Assembly (NCBI GenBank): GCA_016937825.1
Contig: JAFGVT010000072.1
Span: 1 to 5,521, forward strand
Direction: 5' to 3'
Length of the DNA: 5,521 bases
Source: Fidelibacterota bacterium
GTDB taxonomy: Bacteria; Fidelibacterota; Fidelibacteria; Fidelibacterales; Fidelibacteraceae
The notes under the pieces were generated by a model. That model worked only from the letters and a program-made list of their open reading frames with translations, ran no database searches and was not told where the DNA came from. Shown in pieces: positions 1 to 5,521 of the stretch. The translations under genes were made by a program, and so were the position numbers. The number at the start of each line of letters is the position of its first letter. Position 1 is the first letter of the stretch.

Positions 1-477
1 CTTTGAATCCGCCTGGTCCGGGAGCTGCAGTTTTTGCTTCTGGTGACTGATATAATGTGCGACCGTTGAGGGCAGCAGGACTTTCGGGTCGATATGAAGC
101 TCTTTAAGGCAATGATTGATCATTGTTTTTGTGTCGTTCGTGTCGTAGATCGTGAAGTCGCCGGCAAATCCTGCCGCATCCCTCTCTCCCCGCAAAATTC
201 GCGCCCCGATGCTGTGAAATGTCCCCATATTGACATATTGATTTCTGCCGACGAGCTTATAAATACGTTCTTTCATTTCATTGGCGGCCTTGTTGGTGAA
301 CGTGACCGCCAGGATCCTGTCCGGCGTGCTTTTCTTTTGTTCGAGCAAATAGGCGATCTTTCTTGTCAGCACGCGGGTTTTTCCCGAACCGGCGCCGGCA
401 AAGATAAGAATGGGTCCGTCCGTAGCAAGCACCGCCTCGCGCTGGCGGGAATTAAGTCCCGATAGAATTTCCGACAT
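1..477 (-). CDS. UvrD/PcrA/Rep-type superfamily 1 DNA helicase, N-terminal part (runs off left edge)
   Basis: ATP-dependent 3'-5' DNA helicase used in repair and in clearing replication obstacles, acting on chromosomal DNA in the cytosol. The frame is open from the ATG at 477 to base 1, giving 159 residues; the family is usually about 650-780 aa, so only the start of domain 1A and part of 1B are present. Visible motifs are a Q-motif (LNSRQREAV, residues 8-16), Walker A (GAGSGKTR, 28-35), motif Ia (AVTFTNKAANEMKER, 57-71), motif Ib (GTFHSIGARIL, 85-95) and the family-typical FTIYD (108-112). The DExx box (motif II) lies outside the window. The start is supported by AAGGA five bases upstream and by the usual short N-terminus before the Q-motif. 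The gene follows a terminator, so it is probably a separate unit from ahcY. UvrD, PcrA and Rep cannot be told apart from this fragment. The superfamily is certain; the gene name is left open. Confidence 0.95.
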   Translation of the reverse strand, partial: MSEILSGLNSRQREAVLATDGPILIFAGAGSGKTRVLTRKIAYLLEQKKSTPDRILAVTFTNKAANEMKERIYKLVGRNQYVNMGTFHSIGARILRGERDAAGFAGDFTIYDTNDTKTMINHCLKELHIDPKVLLPSTVAHYISHQKQKLQLPDQADSK

Positions 478-480
478 TCG

Positions 481-487
481 TTTCCTT
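481..487 (-). promoter_or_regulatory. Ribosome binding site of the helicase gene
   Basis: On the minus strand AAGGAAA precedes the ATG at 477; the core AAGGA ends five bases before the start codon. It supports this ATG as the start of the helicase. Confidence 0.65.
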
Positions 488-515
488 ATTTTTCAGCGGA
501 AAATACCATATAAAT

Positions 516-546
516 AAAAAAGGGAGAACAAAATTCTCCTCTTTTT
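516..546 (-). terminator. Intrinsic terminator after ahcY
   Basis: Read on the minus strand, a run of A is followed by GAGGAGAA, a TTTTG loop, TTCTCCC and six T. The core is six uninterrupted pairs (GGAGAA with TTCTCC, bases 539-534 with 528-523). One mismatch and one G-U pair follow, and flanking A-T pairs extend the stem to about 13 positions. The hairpin starts 15 bases after the ahcY stop codon. The A-run and T-run flank it symmetrically, so it could act in both directions, but no plus-strand gene converges on it. It marks the end of the long operon. Confidence 0.85.
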
Positions 547-560
547 ATAAAAGTGTGATC

Positions 561-1964
561 TCAATAACGATATTGATCCGGTTTATAGGGGCCCTCTTTC
601 GAAACTCCCAGGTATTTTTCCTGTTTCGGCGTCATCACGGTCAGTTTGGCCCCCAGTTTTCCCAGGTGCATTCTGGCAACTTCTTCATCCAGCCGTTTCG
701 GGAGTGTATAGACGCCAATATCGTGCCGGTTTTGCCATAATTCGATCTGGGCCAGGACCTGATTCGAGAACGAATTGCTCATCACGAAAGACGGGTGTCC
801 CGTTGCATTGCCCAAATTCACCAGTCTTCCTTCGGACAGAAGAATGATCGAATGCTTGTCGGGAAAAACGATCTGATCCACCTGGGGTTTGATGTTGACC
901 TTCTGTATCCCCGGGATCGCATAAAGTTCATCTACCTGAATCTCGTTGTCGAAGTGTCCGATATTGCAGACGATGGATTTGTCCTTCATTTTCTGCATGT
1001 GGCCGGTCGTGATCACATCGCAGTTTCCCGTCGCCGTTACAAAGATATCCCCTTGCCCGGCGACGTCATCCATGCAATTTACCTCGTACCCTTCCATCGC
1101 CGCCTGCAGGGCGCAAATGGGGTCGATCTCCGTAATGATCACGCGGGCTCCGAGACCCCGCATGGACTGCGCGCAGCCTTTTCCGACATCCCCGTACCCG
1201 CAAATCACGACGGTTTTTCCGGCGACCATCACATCGGTACCGCGTTTGATCCCGTCTGCCAGGGATTCGCGGCAGCCGTAGAGATTGTCGAATTTGGACT
1301 TGGTTACCGAATTGTTCACGTTGATCGCAGGGAAAAGCAATTCGCCGGCTTCCATCATTTGATACAGGCGATGGACGCCGGTCGTGGTCTCTTCGCTGAC
1401 CCCGCGCAAATGCTTTGCGATCGTTTGCCAGCGGCGGGGAAACGTTTCAATTTCGTCGATGATCAATTTTTGAACAATGCGCAGTTCCTTGTTCTGCGAT
1501 GTCACATCCGGGATCTTGTGCGTCTGTGCAAATTGTTTCTCAAGCCGGACACCCTCGTGAACGAACAGGGTGGCGTCCCCGCCGTCATCCACGATCATGT
1601 CGGGACCTCGGTCGCCGAACAGAAGCGCCTGTTTGGTGCACCACCAATAGTCTTCAAGCGTTTCGCCTTTCCAGGCGAACACCGGGATGCCCAGATCGGC
1701 GACAGCGGCGGCGGCATGGTCCTGTGTCGAATAGATATTGCAGCTTGCCCAGCGCACGTCGGCGCCCAGAGCCGCGAGCGTTTTTATCAGGACGGCGGTC
1801 TGGATCGTCATGTGCAGGCTGCCCGTGATATGCGCACCTTTGAGCGGCTGAGGGCCCCTGTACTTTTTCTGCAACGCCATCAAACCGGGCATTTCCGCTT
1901 CGGCGAACCCGATCTCCCGGTGCCCGAAATCCGTAAGGGCCATATCTTTTATCTTATAATCCAT
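561..1964 (-). CDS. ahcY: S-adenosylhomocysteine hydrolase (adenosylhomocysteinase)
   Basis: Cytosolic NAD-dependent enzyme of the methyl cycle. It reversibly splits S-adenosylhomocysteine into adenosine and homocysteine, removing the product that inhibits SAM-dependent methyltransferases. The 467-aa protein is complete. It has the substrate-site signature SLHMT with His51, STQDHAAAA (79-87), DDGGD (126-130), SEETTTG (190-196) and VTKSKFDNLYGC (220-231), which supplies Lys222, Asp226, Asn227 and Cys231. The NAD-binding GYGDVGKG is at 256-263, IGHFD with His337 at 335-339, and the terminal KPDQYRY carries the Lys461 and Tyr465 that reach the NAD of a neighbouring subunit. All residues corresponding to the known catalytic set of the human enzyme appear intact. 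It is the long form: compared with the 432-aa human enzyme it has an insertion of roughly 35-40 residues around 140-182. The start lies five bases after the stop of the SLBB gene, with only a distant GGAG (1981-1978), so translation is probably coupled. No SAH riboswitch can fit upstream. Confidence 0.98.
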   Translation of the reverse strand: MDYKIKDMALTDFGHREIGFAEAEMPGLMALQKKYRGPQPLKGAHITGSLHMTIQTAVLIKTLAALGADVRWASCNIYSTQDHAAAAVADLGIPVFAWKGETLEDYWWCTKQALLFGDRGPDMIVDDGGDATLFVHEGVRLEKQFAQTHKIPDVTSQNKELRIVQKLIIDEIETFPRRWQTIAKHLRGVSEETTTGVHRLYQMMEAGELLFPAINVNNSVTKSKFDNLYGCRESLADGIKRGTDVMVAGKTVVICGYGDVGKGCAQSMRGLGARVIITEIDPICALQAAMEGYEVNCMDDVAGQGDIFVTATGNCDVITTGHMQKMKDKSIVCNIGHFDNEIQVDELYAIPGIQKVNIKPQVDQIVFPDKHSIILLSEGRLVNLGNATGHPSFVMSNSFSNQVLAQIELWQNRHDIGVYTLPKRLDEEVARMHLGKLGAKLTVMTPKQEKYLGVSKEGPYKPDQYRY

Positions 1965-1969
1965 GGCGA

Positions 1970-2437
1970 TTATTCCGCTCCGATCCTGTCAATATAGTAG
2001 GCGATGATCGTGATCGACTGCGCAATGGCCAGCAAGGCCGCAAAATTCGTCACGAAATTCTTGCCGAACTTCGGGGGTACCATGATGGTATCTCCTTCGC
2101 GGATCTCCGGGATCAGCGATTCGTCACCGGTCTCCATGTATTGCTGAAGGTCCACATAGACAACGATAGGGTCTTCCTTGTCCAGGCGATATCCGCGCAG
2201 CACCTTCACATTGGTCAGCTTGGCCGTGTTGACGGGACCCCCGGCGATCGACAGGATCCCCAGCAGATCATATCCGAGCGGGACAGGGTAAATACCCGGC
2301 TTCACCACCTCGCCCCATACCTTGATGGGCATCGTCAGTTTTTTTTCGTCGGAAAAGCGCGCCCCAATGCCCGTACCGTCCTGTGCATACGCGATTACCG
2401 TCATCACAACCAGAAACATCGCTATAAATCGTTTCAT
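1970..2437 (-). CDS. Small secreted SLBB-domain protein (polysaccharide-export-like)
   Basis: Predicted exported 155-aa protein of unknown specific role. Residues 1-18 form a signal peptide (MKRF, then a hydrophobic run ending AYA, with likely cleavage before QDG). A single SLBB domain follows at about 36-90, recognisable by MPIKVWGEVVKPGIYPVP and DLLGILSIAGGP. Then comes VVYVDLQQY (92-100) and EIREGDTIMVPP (111-122), the turn-plus-VP ending typical of SLBB repeats in Wza-type exporters. Residues 128-149 are hydrophobic and could be a membrane helix or amphipathic segment. SLBB domains in Wza-like outer-membrane exporters help build the periplasmic ring, but this protein lacks the preceding Poly_export domain, so it is not a complete exporter. 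The ATG at 2437 is chosen because it gives a proper signal peptide and has AGGAG/AAGGA just upstream; the in-frame ATG at 2476 lies inside the previous gene and would add 13 unlikely residues. It sits between the lipoprotein gene and ahcY, probably in the same operon. Confidence 0.85.
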   Translation of the reverse strand: MKRFIAMFLVVMTVIAYAQDGTGIGARFSDEKKLTMPIKVWGEVVKPGIYPVPLGYDLLGILSIAGGPVNTAKLTNVKVLRGYRLDKEDPIVVYVDLQQYMETGDESLIPEIREGDTIMVPPKFGKNFVTNFAALLAIAQSITIIAYYIDRIGAE

Positions 2438-2440
2438 ATA

Positions 2441-2453
2441 TCCTTCATCTCCT
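2441..2453 (-). promoter_or_regulatory. Ribosome binding site deciding the SLBB gene start
   Basis: The minus strand between the lipoprotein stop (TAG, 2454-2452) and the ATG at 2437 holds AGGAG (2453-2449, overlapping the stop, 11 bases from the ATG) and AAGGA (2445-2441, 3 bases from the ATG). Neither spacing is ideal alone, but together they clearly favour 2437 over the upstream in-frame ATG. Confidence 0.6.
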
Positions 2454-3261
2454 ATTTTACAGTGAAATACATCCATGCCGACTCGGACCCCTCGGATTCC
2501 GGCGCCCCGCCCAATTGCCCCGACACCGCATCCACGCGCCAGCGGTAGGTGCCTTTTTCAAGATATCTTCTTTCCTCTGTATCTGTCCAAAGACTGTCCA
2601 TTAATACCGTTGTATGGTAAGAATTGTTATTTAAATATAAGTAAAATCTGCTTTGCGACAGATCGAAGCGGTGAAGTTTTGCGAACAGCTTTATTTCATA
2701 GGTGCTGTTCTCAAAATAATACAGCCGGAAATACAGGTAGTTGATCCTGTCTATCGTTAGAATGGGATAATTGAATTCAAAGGTCGGATTAATGCTGGTA
2801 ATATCTCCCGCGGGGCTAACCGGGGTTGATTTATGTGACAATTTATACTGCGCCGTATCGGACGTCTCCTTGCTGACGGCGAAATCATTATACGATCTCA
2901 GATAATAATAGTACGTCGTGTCCAAATGAACGCTGTAGTCTATATAGCTGTCGCTGTCATACAATAATCCTTCATTCCGTTGAACGCTCGCGATCCGGGA
3001 AAAGACATATTCTTCATTGATCAGCTTTCCGCGGTAGACATAATACCCCAGGATCCCCTCTTCTTCTGCCGTTGCCGGCTCTTCCCATTCGAGATAGATC
3101 GCATTGTCCGGATGGGCGTCGATGCCCCGCTCCAGCACGCTGTCCGGGGGTGTCTTGGGAATAAAATACGGCACCGAAATGTCGGGCTGGGGGAAACATC
3201 CCGTAAGAGCGATGATCATTAATCCCAACACTAAGCCGAAGGTAATACTTTTTGATCTCAT
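2452..3261 (-). CDS. Fibronectin type III lipoprotein
   Basis: Predicted membrane-anchored lipoprotein of 269 aa with no assigned function. The N-terminus (MRSKS, then a hydrophobic stretch) ends in the lipobox LTGC, with Cys22 as the lipidation site. Residues about 38-140 form a fibronectin type III domain: AIYLEWEEP (54-62), ILGYYVYRG (70-78), YIDYSV (106-111), TTYYYYLRSYND (115-126) and a closing ETSDTAQY. Residues about 147-269 look like a second beta-sandwich, with NPTFEF (158-163) and GTYRWRVDAV (237-246) followed by SAWMYFTV at the end; I cannot name this domain. The ATG at 3261 is chosen because it gives a clean lipoprotein signal. The frame extends up to an ATG at 3360, but that would overlap the preceding gene by 95 bases and bury the signal peptide. 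It starts four bases after the barrel gene's stop with only a weak GGTGA, implying translational coupling. Such domains mediate protein or glycan contacts, so a scaffold or partner role for the barrel is possible but inferred. Confidence 0.8.
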   Translation of the reverse strand: MRSKSITFGLVLGLMIIALTGCFPQPDISVPYFIPKTPPDSVLERGIDAHPDNAIYLEWEEPATAEEEGILGYYVYRGKLINEEYVFSRIASVQRNEGLLYDSDSYIDYSVHLDTTYYYYLRSYNDFAVSKETSDTAQYKLSHKSTPVSPAGDITSINPTFEFNYPILTIDRINYLYFRLYYFENSTYEIKLFAKLHRFDLSQSRFYLYLNNNSYHTTVLMDSLWTDTEERRYLEKGTYRWRVDAVSGQLGGAPESEGSESAWMYFTVK

Positions 3262-3265
3262 GGTC

Positions 3266-4312
3266 TTATTCACCGGTTTCCTGCTTTGTCTCACCCCAGT
3301 AATATGACAAGGAAATGAGATGACTCCAATTGATTTCGTGATACTGGATCGTATAGTCAATCTTCATTTTCCCGTTCATGACGGGCAATTTCAATCCGGC
3401 GCCGCCGGTGACGCTGCTCAGATCCTTCCCGAAGCGGATATCCAGGAAGTCCTTCACTTTCCATTGCAGCCCAAAGCGTATGCCGGAATAGGGGAAAAAG
3501 CGGCTTTCGAAAACATATCCGTCGAGGGCGAACCGCACTTCGCTTGACAGGGCCTTTACGGGCTGATGGAGCGCAATGCCTCCCAGCAGTCGCATGTTGC
3601 CGTAATCCACATAAGGGTTGTTAAACCACACCACCGGAGATTTTATAAAATTTTCCATATTCAGGCCAAGGGAAATATCTCCCATGCGTTTGATATAGAA
3701 AACCTCATTCCCGGGGATCATGAAACGCACACCGGCATCCAGGCCGGCTCCCAGTGCGCTGTGGCCGTCGAGACGCTTATAGATGAATTTTAAATTCGCT
3801 CCGTATTGGATCCTGATCACAAAACGGTCATAAGACCAGCCCAGCTTGATGTTCACCGGTGTTTCCCGCGCAATGGAGAGCAGCAGGGCGCTTTCCATGT
3901 CGTAAAAGGTTTCCGTACCCAGGAATTCCCTGACGTAATCTCGCCGGTCGTTAATGCTTGAAATGCCGTTAATAATATCGTCCCTGCGGTAAAGCTGAAC
4001 GCCCACCGTGTTGACCAGCGCACCGATCTGATAGTCTCCGTAAGGCATTGAGATCCCGATACTGTTTTGGAACGCCAGTCCGAATACATTGTTGAATTGG
4101 GTAAAGATCTCTTTATCCCGATATCCGATCAGACCTGCGGGATTTGAGATCACCGAGGTAATGCCGTTCAGCGAGGTCAATCCGGTTCCGCCCATTGCCA
4201 CGGACTGAGACGATCTGCCTGCCAGGATATAAGCGTCGCCGTAGTGGCCGTATTCTGCCGACAGTATGCCGGCGATCAGCATGAGCCATACGATTTTATG
4301 TCTGTTTCTCAT
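3266..4312 (-). CDS. PorV/PorQ-like outer-membrane beta-barrel protein
   Basis: Predicted outer-membrane barrel of 348 aa. Residues 1-19 form a signal peptide (MRNRHK, hydrophobic core, likely cleavage after LSA). The mature N-terminus carries the family hallmark: GRSSQSVAMGGTGLTSL (32-48) and then ITSVISNPAGL (51-61), seen in PorV, PorQ and related FadL-like barrels of FCB bacteria. The rest is alternating amphipathic strands with aromatic residues, ending in MKIDYTIQYHEI (316-327) and HLISLSYYWG (331-340), the usual last two strands. An eight-residue charged tail ETKQETGE follows. In Bacteroidota, PorV shuttles type IX secretion substrates to the PorU sortase, and PorQ is a related complex member. 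The ATG overlaps the upstream stop as ATGA, so expression is coupled to a protein that may be PorU-like, which favours PorV over PorQ. The family is well supported; a true type IX role is inferred. Confidence 0.85.
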   Translation of the reverse strand: MRNRHKIVWLMLIAGILSAEYGHYGDAYILAGRSSQSVAMGGTGLTSLNGITSVISNPAGLIGYRDKEIFTQFNNVFGLAFQNSIGISMPYGDYQIGALVNTVGVQLYRRDDIINGISSINDRRDYVREFLGTETFYDMESALLLSIARETPVNIKLGWSYDRFVIRIQYGANLKFIYKRLDGHSALGAGLDAGVRFMIPGNEVFYIKRMGDISLGLNMENFIKSPVVWFNNPYVDYGNMRLLGGIALHQPVKALSSEVRFALDGYVFESRFFPYSGIRFGLQWKVKDFLDIRFGKDLSSVTGGAGLKLPVMNGKMKIDYTIQYHEINWSHLISLSYYWGETKQETGE

Positions 4313-5520
4313 CGGTATTTCGCTATCTTTCCGGTTGATTTGACCGTTCTGCCGTCCACCAGTCCTTCGATCACATAAAAATAGACCCCGTTCGCGACGG
4401 TATTCCCGAATTCGTCCCTTCCGTACCAGGGAACCTCATGGTATCCGATACTGAAAAGCGGAAGATCGGTAATGGCGTTCTCGGTCACGGACATGGTAAA
4501 TATTTTCTGTCCGGAAAGCGTGAATATCTTTATGACCACATCGTCGAACTGTTCGGTCAATTCATAAATAAAGGTCGTTCTCGTCCGGAAGGGATTGGGG
4601 AAATTCCCGTAATCGATCAACTGGGATTCGCCCGTGTATACGATTTCAAATGCTTCCGATTCCGTGCGGTTCCCGACCAGGTCGTGCGCAATGACCTGCA
4701 GCGTGTGTTCGCCCACATCCATATTCAGCTTAAAATTAAGTCCCAGTTCCTTAATGTTGTCACCCTGAATGAACGAGATGTCTTCCGCGTCGATCTCGCT
4801 CCCGTCAAGCAGAATATCCCAAAATTCAGGCAGAGGGTTCACCCCATAGTTGTCGCGCAGCATGACCGAGAAATCCGAGCGTTCCGATACGTACCCTCTG
4901 ACCAGTATTTTTCTGGCGTTCAGGTTGATTTCTATCTCGGGACCGGAACTCTCATTCGCATACGCCAGCAGATAATATCCCGTCTGACGGATCGGGAAAT
5001 AGACCATGCTGTCAAGGACCGTTACGGGAAGCGTATAAAAGACATTTAAGCCCGTGTTCAGATAACAGATGATCTTATCCTCTCCCACTGCGGATAAGGG
5101 AACGGCGCCCGTAAAACCGACCGTTTCCGATGTCGCAGAGATATACAGCAGTTCCTGAACCGCCTGGGTCGCACCGAATCCCGACAAGGCATAGTTCCTG
5201 TCGTAGGTGTTAATATAGATGGCCTGTGAACCCGCAGCCGTGGGTACGGGTGTGATAGTCTTGAATGTTCCGCTTGCCAGATGCACCGTATCGCCGGGGT
5301 GGTTGACCAGTTTTCCGTTCAGCGCATGCAGCCATTTGTTTTGCACCGTTATCTGCAGACGGTTGTTCGACGTGTCCGTGTCCTGAATGTCGATCGGATC
5401 AATGATCAGCCGGATCGTTCCGCTGTTAAAGGGAGGCAAGAAATCCAGATAAAAGGTGTTGATCTTATCTGTTCCGCTGACGTTCTGACCGTCCACATCG
5501 TTGTGGGTCAGTAGGGTGTC
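4309..5520 (-). CDS. Large secreted multidomain protein, C-terminal part, possibly PorU-like (5' end beyond window)
   Basis: The frame is open to the right edge, giving the last 403 residues of a protein whose start and any catalytic domain lie outside. The GTG at 5496 is only an internal codon: eight more in-frame codons precede it and there is no signal peptide. Residues 1-60 resemble a CARDB adhesion domain (FNSGTIRLIIDP, then DTSNNRLQITV). Residues about 65-190 are beta-rich and unassigned. About 194-295 is Ig-like, with FWDILLDGS (233-241), MDVGEHTLQVIAHDLVGNRT (267-286) and FEIVY. About 304-403 is a FlgD-like/T9SS-type C-terminal domain: YGNFPNPFR, VVIKIFTLSGQKI, WYGRDEFGNTVANGVYFYV and final GKIAKYR. 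The DG..GEHTLQV.A.D..GN plus NFPNPF arrangement recalls the end of PorU, a C25 peptidase acting as sortase on the cell surface, and the PorV-like gene follows with an ATGA overlap. Alternatively it is an ordinary secreted surface protein using this tail as a sorting signal. Extracytoplasmic location is likely; PorU identity is tentative, at about even odds. Confidence 0.8.
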   Translation of the reverse strand, partial: DTLLTHNDVDGQNVSGTDKINTFYLDFLPPFNSGTIRLIIDPIDIQDTDTSNNRLQITVQNKWLHALNGKLVNHPGDTVHLASGTFKTITPVPTAAGSQAIYINTYDRNYALSGFGATQAVQELLYISATSETVGFTGAVPLSAVGEDKIICYLNTGLNVFYTLPVTVLDSMVYFPIRQTGYYLLAYANESSGPEIEINLNARKILVRGYVSERSDFSVMLRDNYGVNPLPEFWDILLDGSEIDAEDISFIQGDNIKELGLNFKLNMDVGEHTLQVIAHDLVGNRTESEAFEIVYTGESQLIDYGNFPNPFRTRTTFIYELTEQFDDVVIKIFTLSGQKIFTMSVTENAITDLPLFSIGYHEVPWYGRDEFGNTVANGVYFYVIEGLVDGRTVKSTGKIAKYR

Positions 5521-5521
5521 A

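Noticed and set aside
94..465. Plus-strand open frame opposite the helicase
   Set aside because: The minus strand here encodes an unmistakable Walker A and motifs Ia and Ib; the plus-strand product shows nothing recognisable.
1965..1972. SAH-sensing riboswitch upstream of ahcY
   Set aside because: Only five non-coding bases separate ahcY from the SLBB gene, so no leader is available; a riboswitch would have to lie inside coding sequence and I see no such structure.
795..1997. A 400-codon plus-strand open frame antisense to ahcY
   Set aside because: It lies almost wholly opposite a gene with all catalytic motifs intact, its translation has no recognisable domain or signal, and long antisense frames are common opposite conserved genes with GC-biased third positions.
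1970..2437. Complete Wza-type polysaccharide exporter
   Set aside because: The protein has one SLBB unit and no Poly_export domain, is far shorter than Wza, and has no capsule-synthesis genes beside it in the window.
2452..3360. Longer version of the lipoprotein starting at 3360
   Set aside because: It would overlap the barrel gene by 95 bases and place 33 residues before a perfect lipoprotein signal peptide; the ATG at 3261 fits far better.
4438..5049. A 203-codon plus-strand open frame opposite the secreted protein
   Set aside because: It is a shadow of the minus-strand Ig-like and FlgD-like domains, without signal, motif or ribosome binding site.
4309..5496. GTG at 5496 as the true start of the secreted protein
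   Set aside because: The frame stays open upstream to the window edge, the GTG falls within a CARDB-like domain, and no signal peptide follows it.

Overview
The window is a compact stretch of bacterial chromosome with every gene on the minus strand, so the biological order runs from high to low coordinates. It suggests a member of the FCB assemblage: Bacteroidota relatives, or candidate phyla such as Marinimicrobia, KSB1 or Calditrichota. The reason is the combination of a large secreted protein ending in a FlgD-like/T9SS-type C-terminal domain, a PorV/PorQ-type outer-membrane barrel, a fibronectin-III lipoprotein and a small SLBB protein. The phylum is inferred from gene content; no rRNA or marker gene is present to fix it.

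Layout in transcription order. (1) 5520-4309 is the 3' part of a large secreted multidomain protein, cut by the window edge. It has a CARDB-like domain, a middle region, an Ig-like domain and a FlgD-like tail, and its C-terminal half resembles PorU-type (gingipain-family C25) proteins. (2) 4312-3266 is a PorV/PorQ-like outer-membrane barrel, joined to gene 1 by a 4-base ATGA overlap. (3) 3261-2452 is a lipoprotein with an FN3 domain, starting 4 bases after gene 2. (4) 2437-1970 is a short secreted protein with one SLBB domain, 14 bases further on. (5) 1964-561 is S-adenosylhomocysteine hydrolase (ahcY), 5 bases further on. A clear intrinsic terminator at 546-516 follows. (6) 477-1 is the first 159 codons of a UvrD/PcrA/Rep-type superfamily 1 helicase, which runs off the left edge.

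Genes 1-5 look like one operon: the junctions are -4, +4, +14 and +5 bases, with no room for promoters or terminators between them. Genes 1-4 all carry export signals or exported domains and plausibly form one envelope module: a surface or secretion-associated protein, its barrel partner, a periplasm-facing lipoprotein and a small SLBB factor. If gene 1 is PorU-like, genes 1-2 would match the PorU-PorV pair of the type IX secretion attachment complex, with two unfamiliar accessory genes behind it. AhcY is a cytosolic housekeeping enzyme of the methyl cycle and is the odd member. The helicase is a separate unit beyond the terminator. There is no non-coding stretch over 300 bases; the longest gap is 478-560. 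I see no tRNA, rRNA, CRISPR, insertion sequence or riboswitch.
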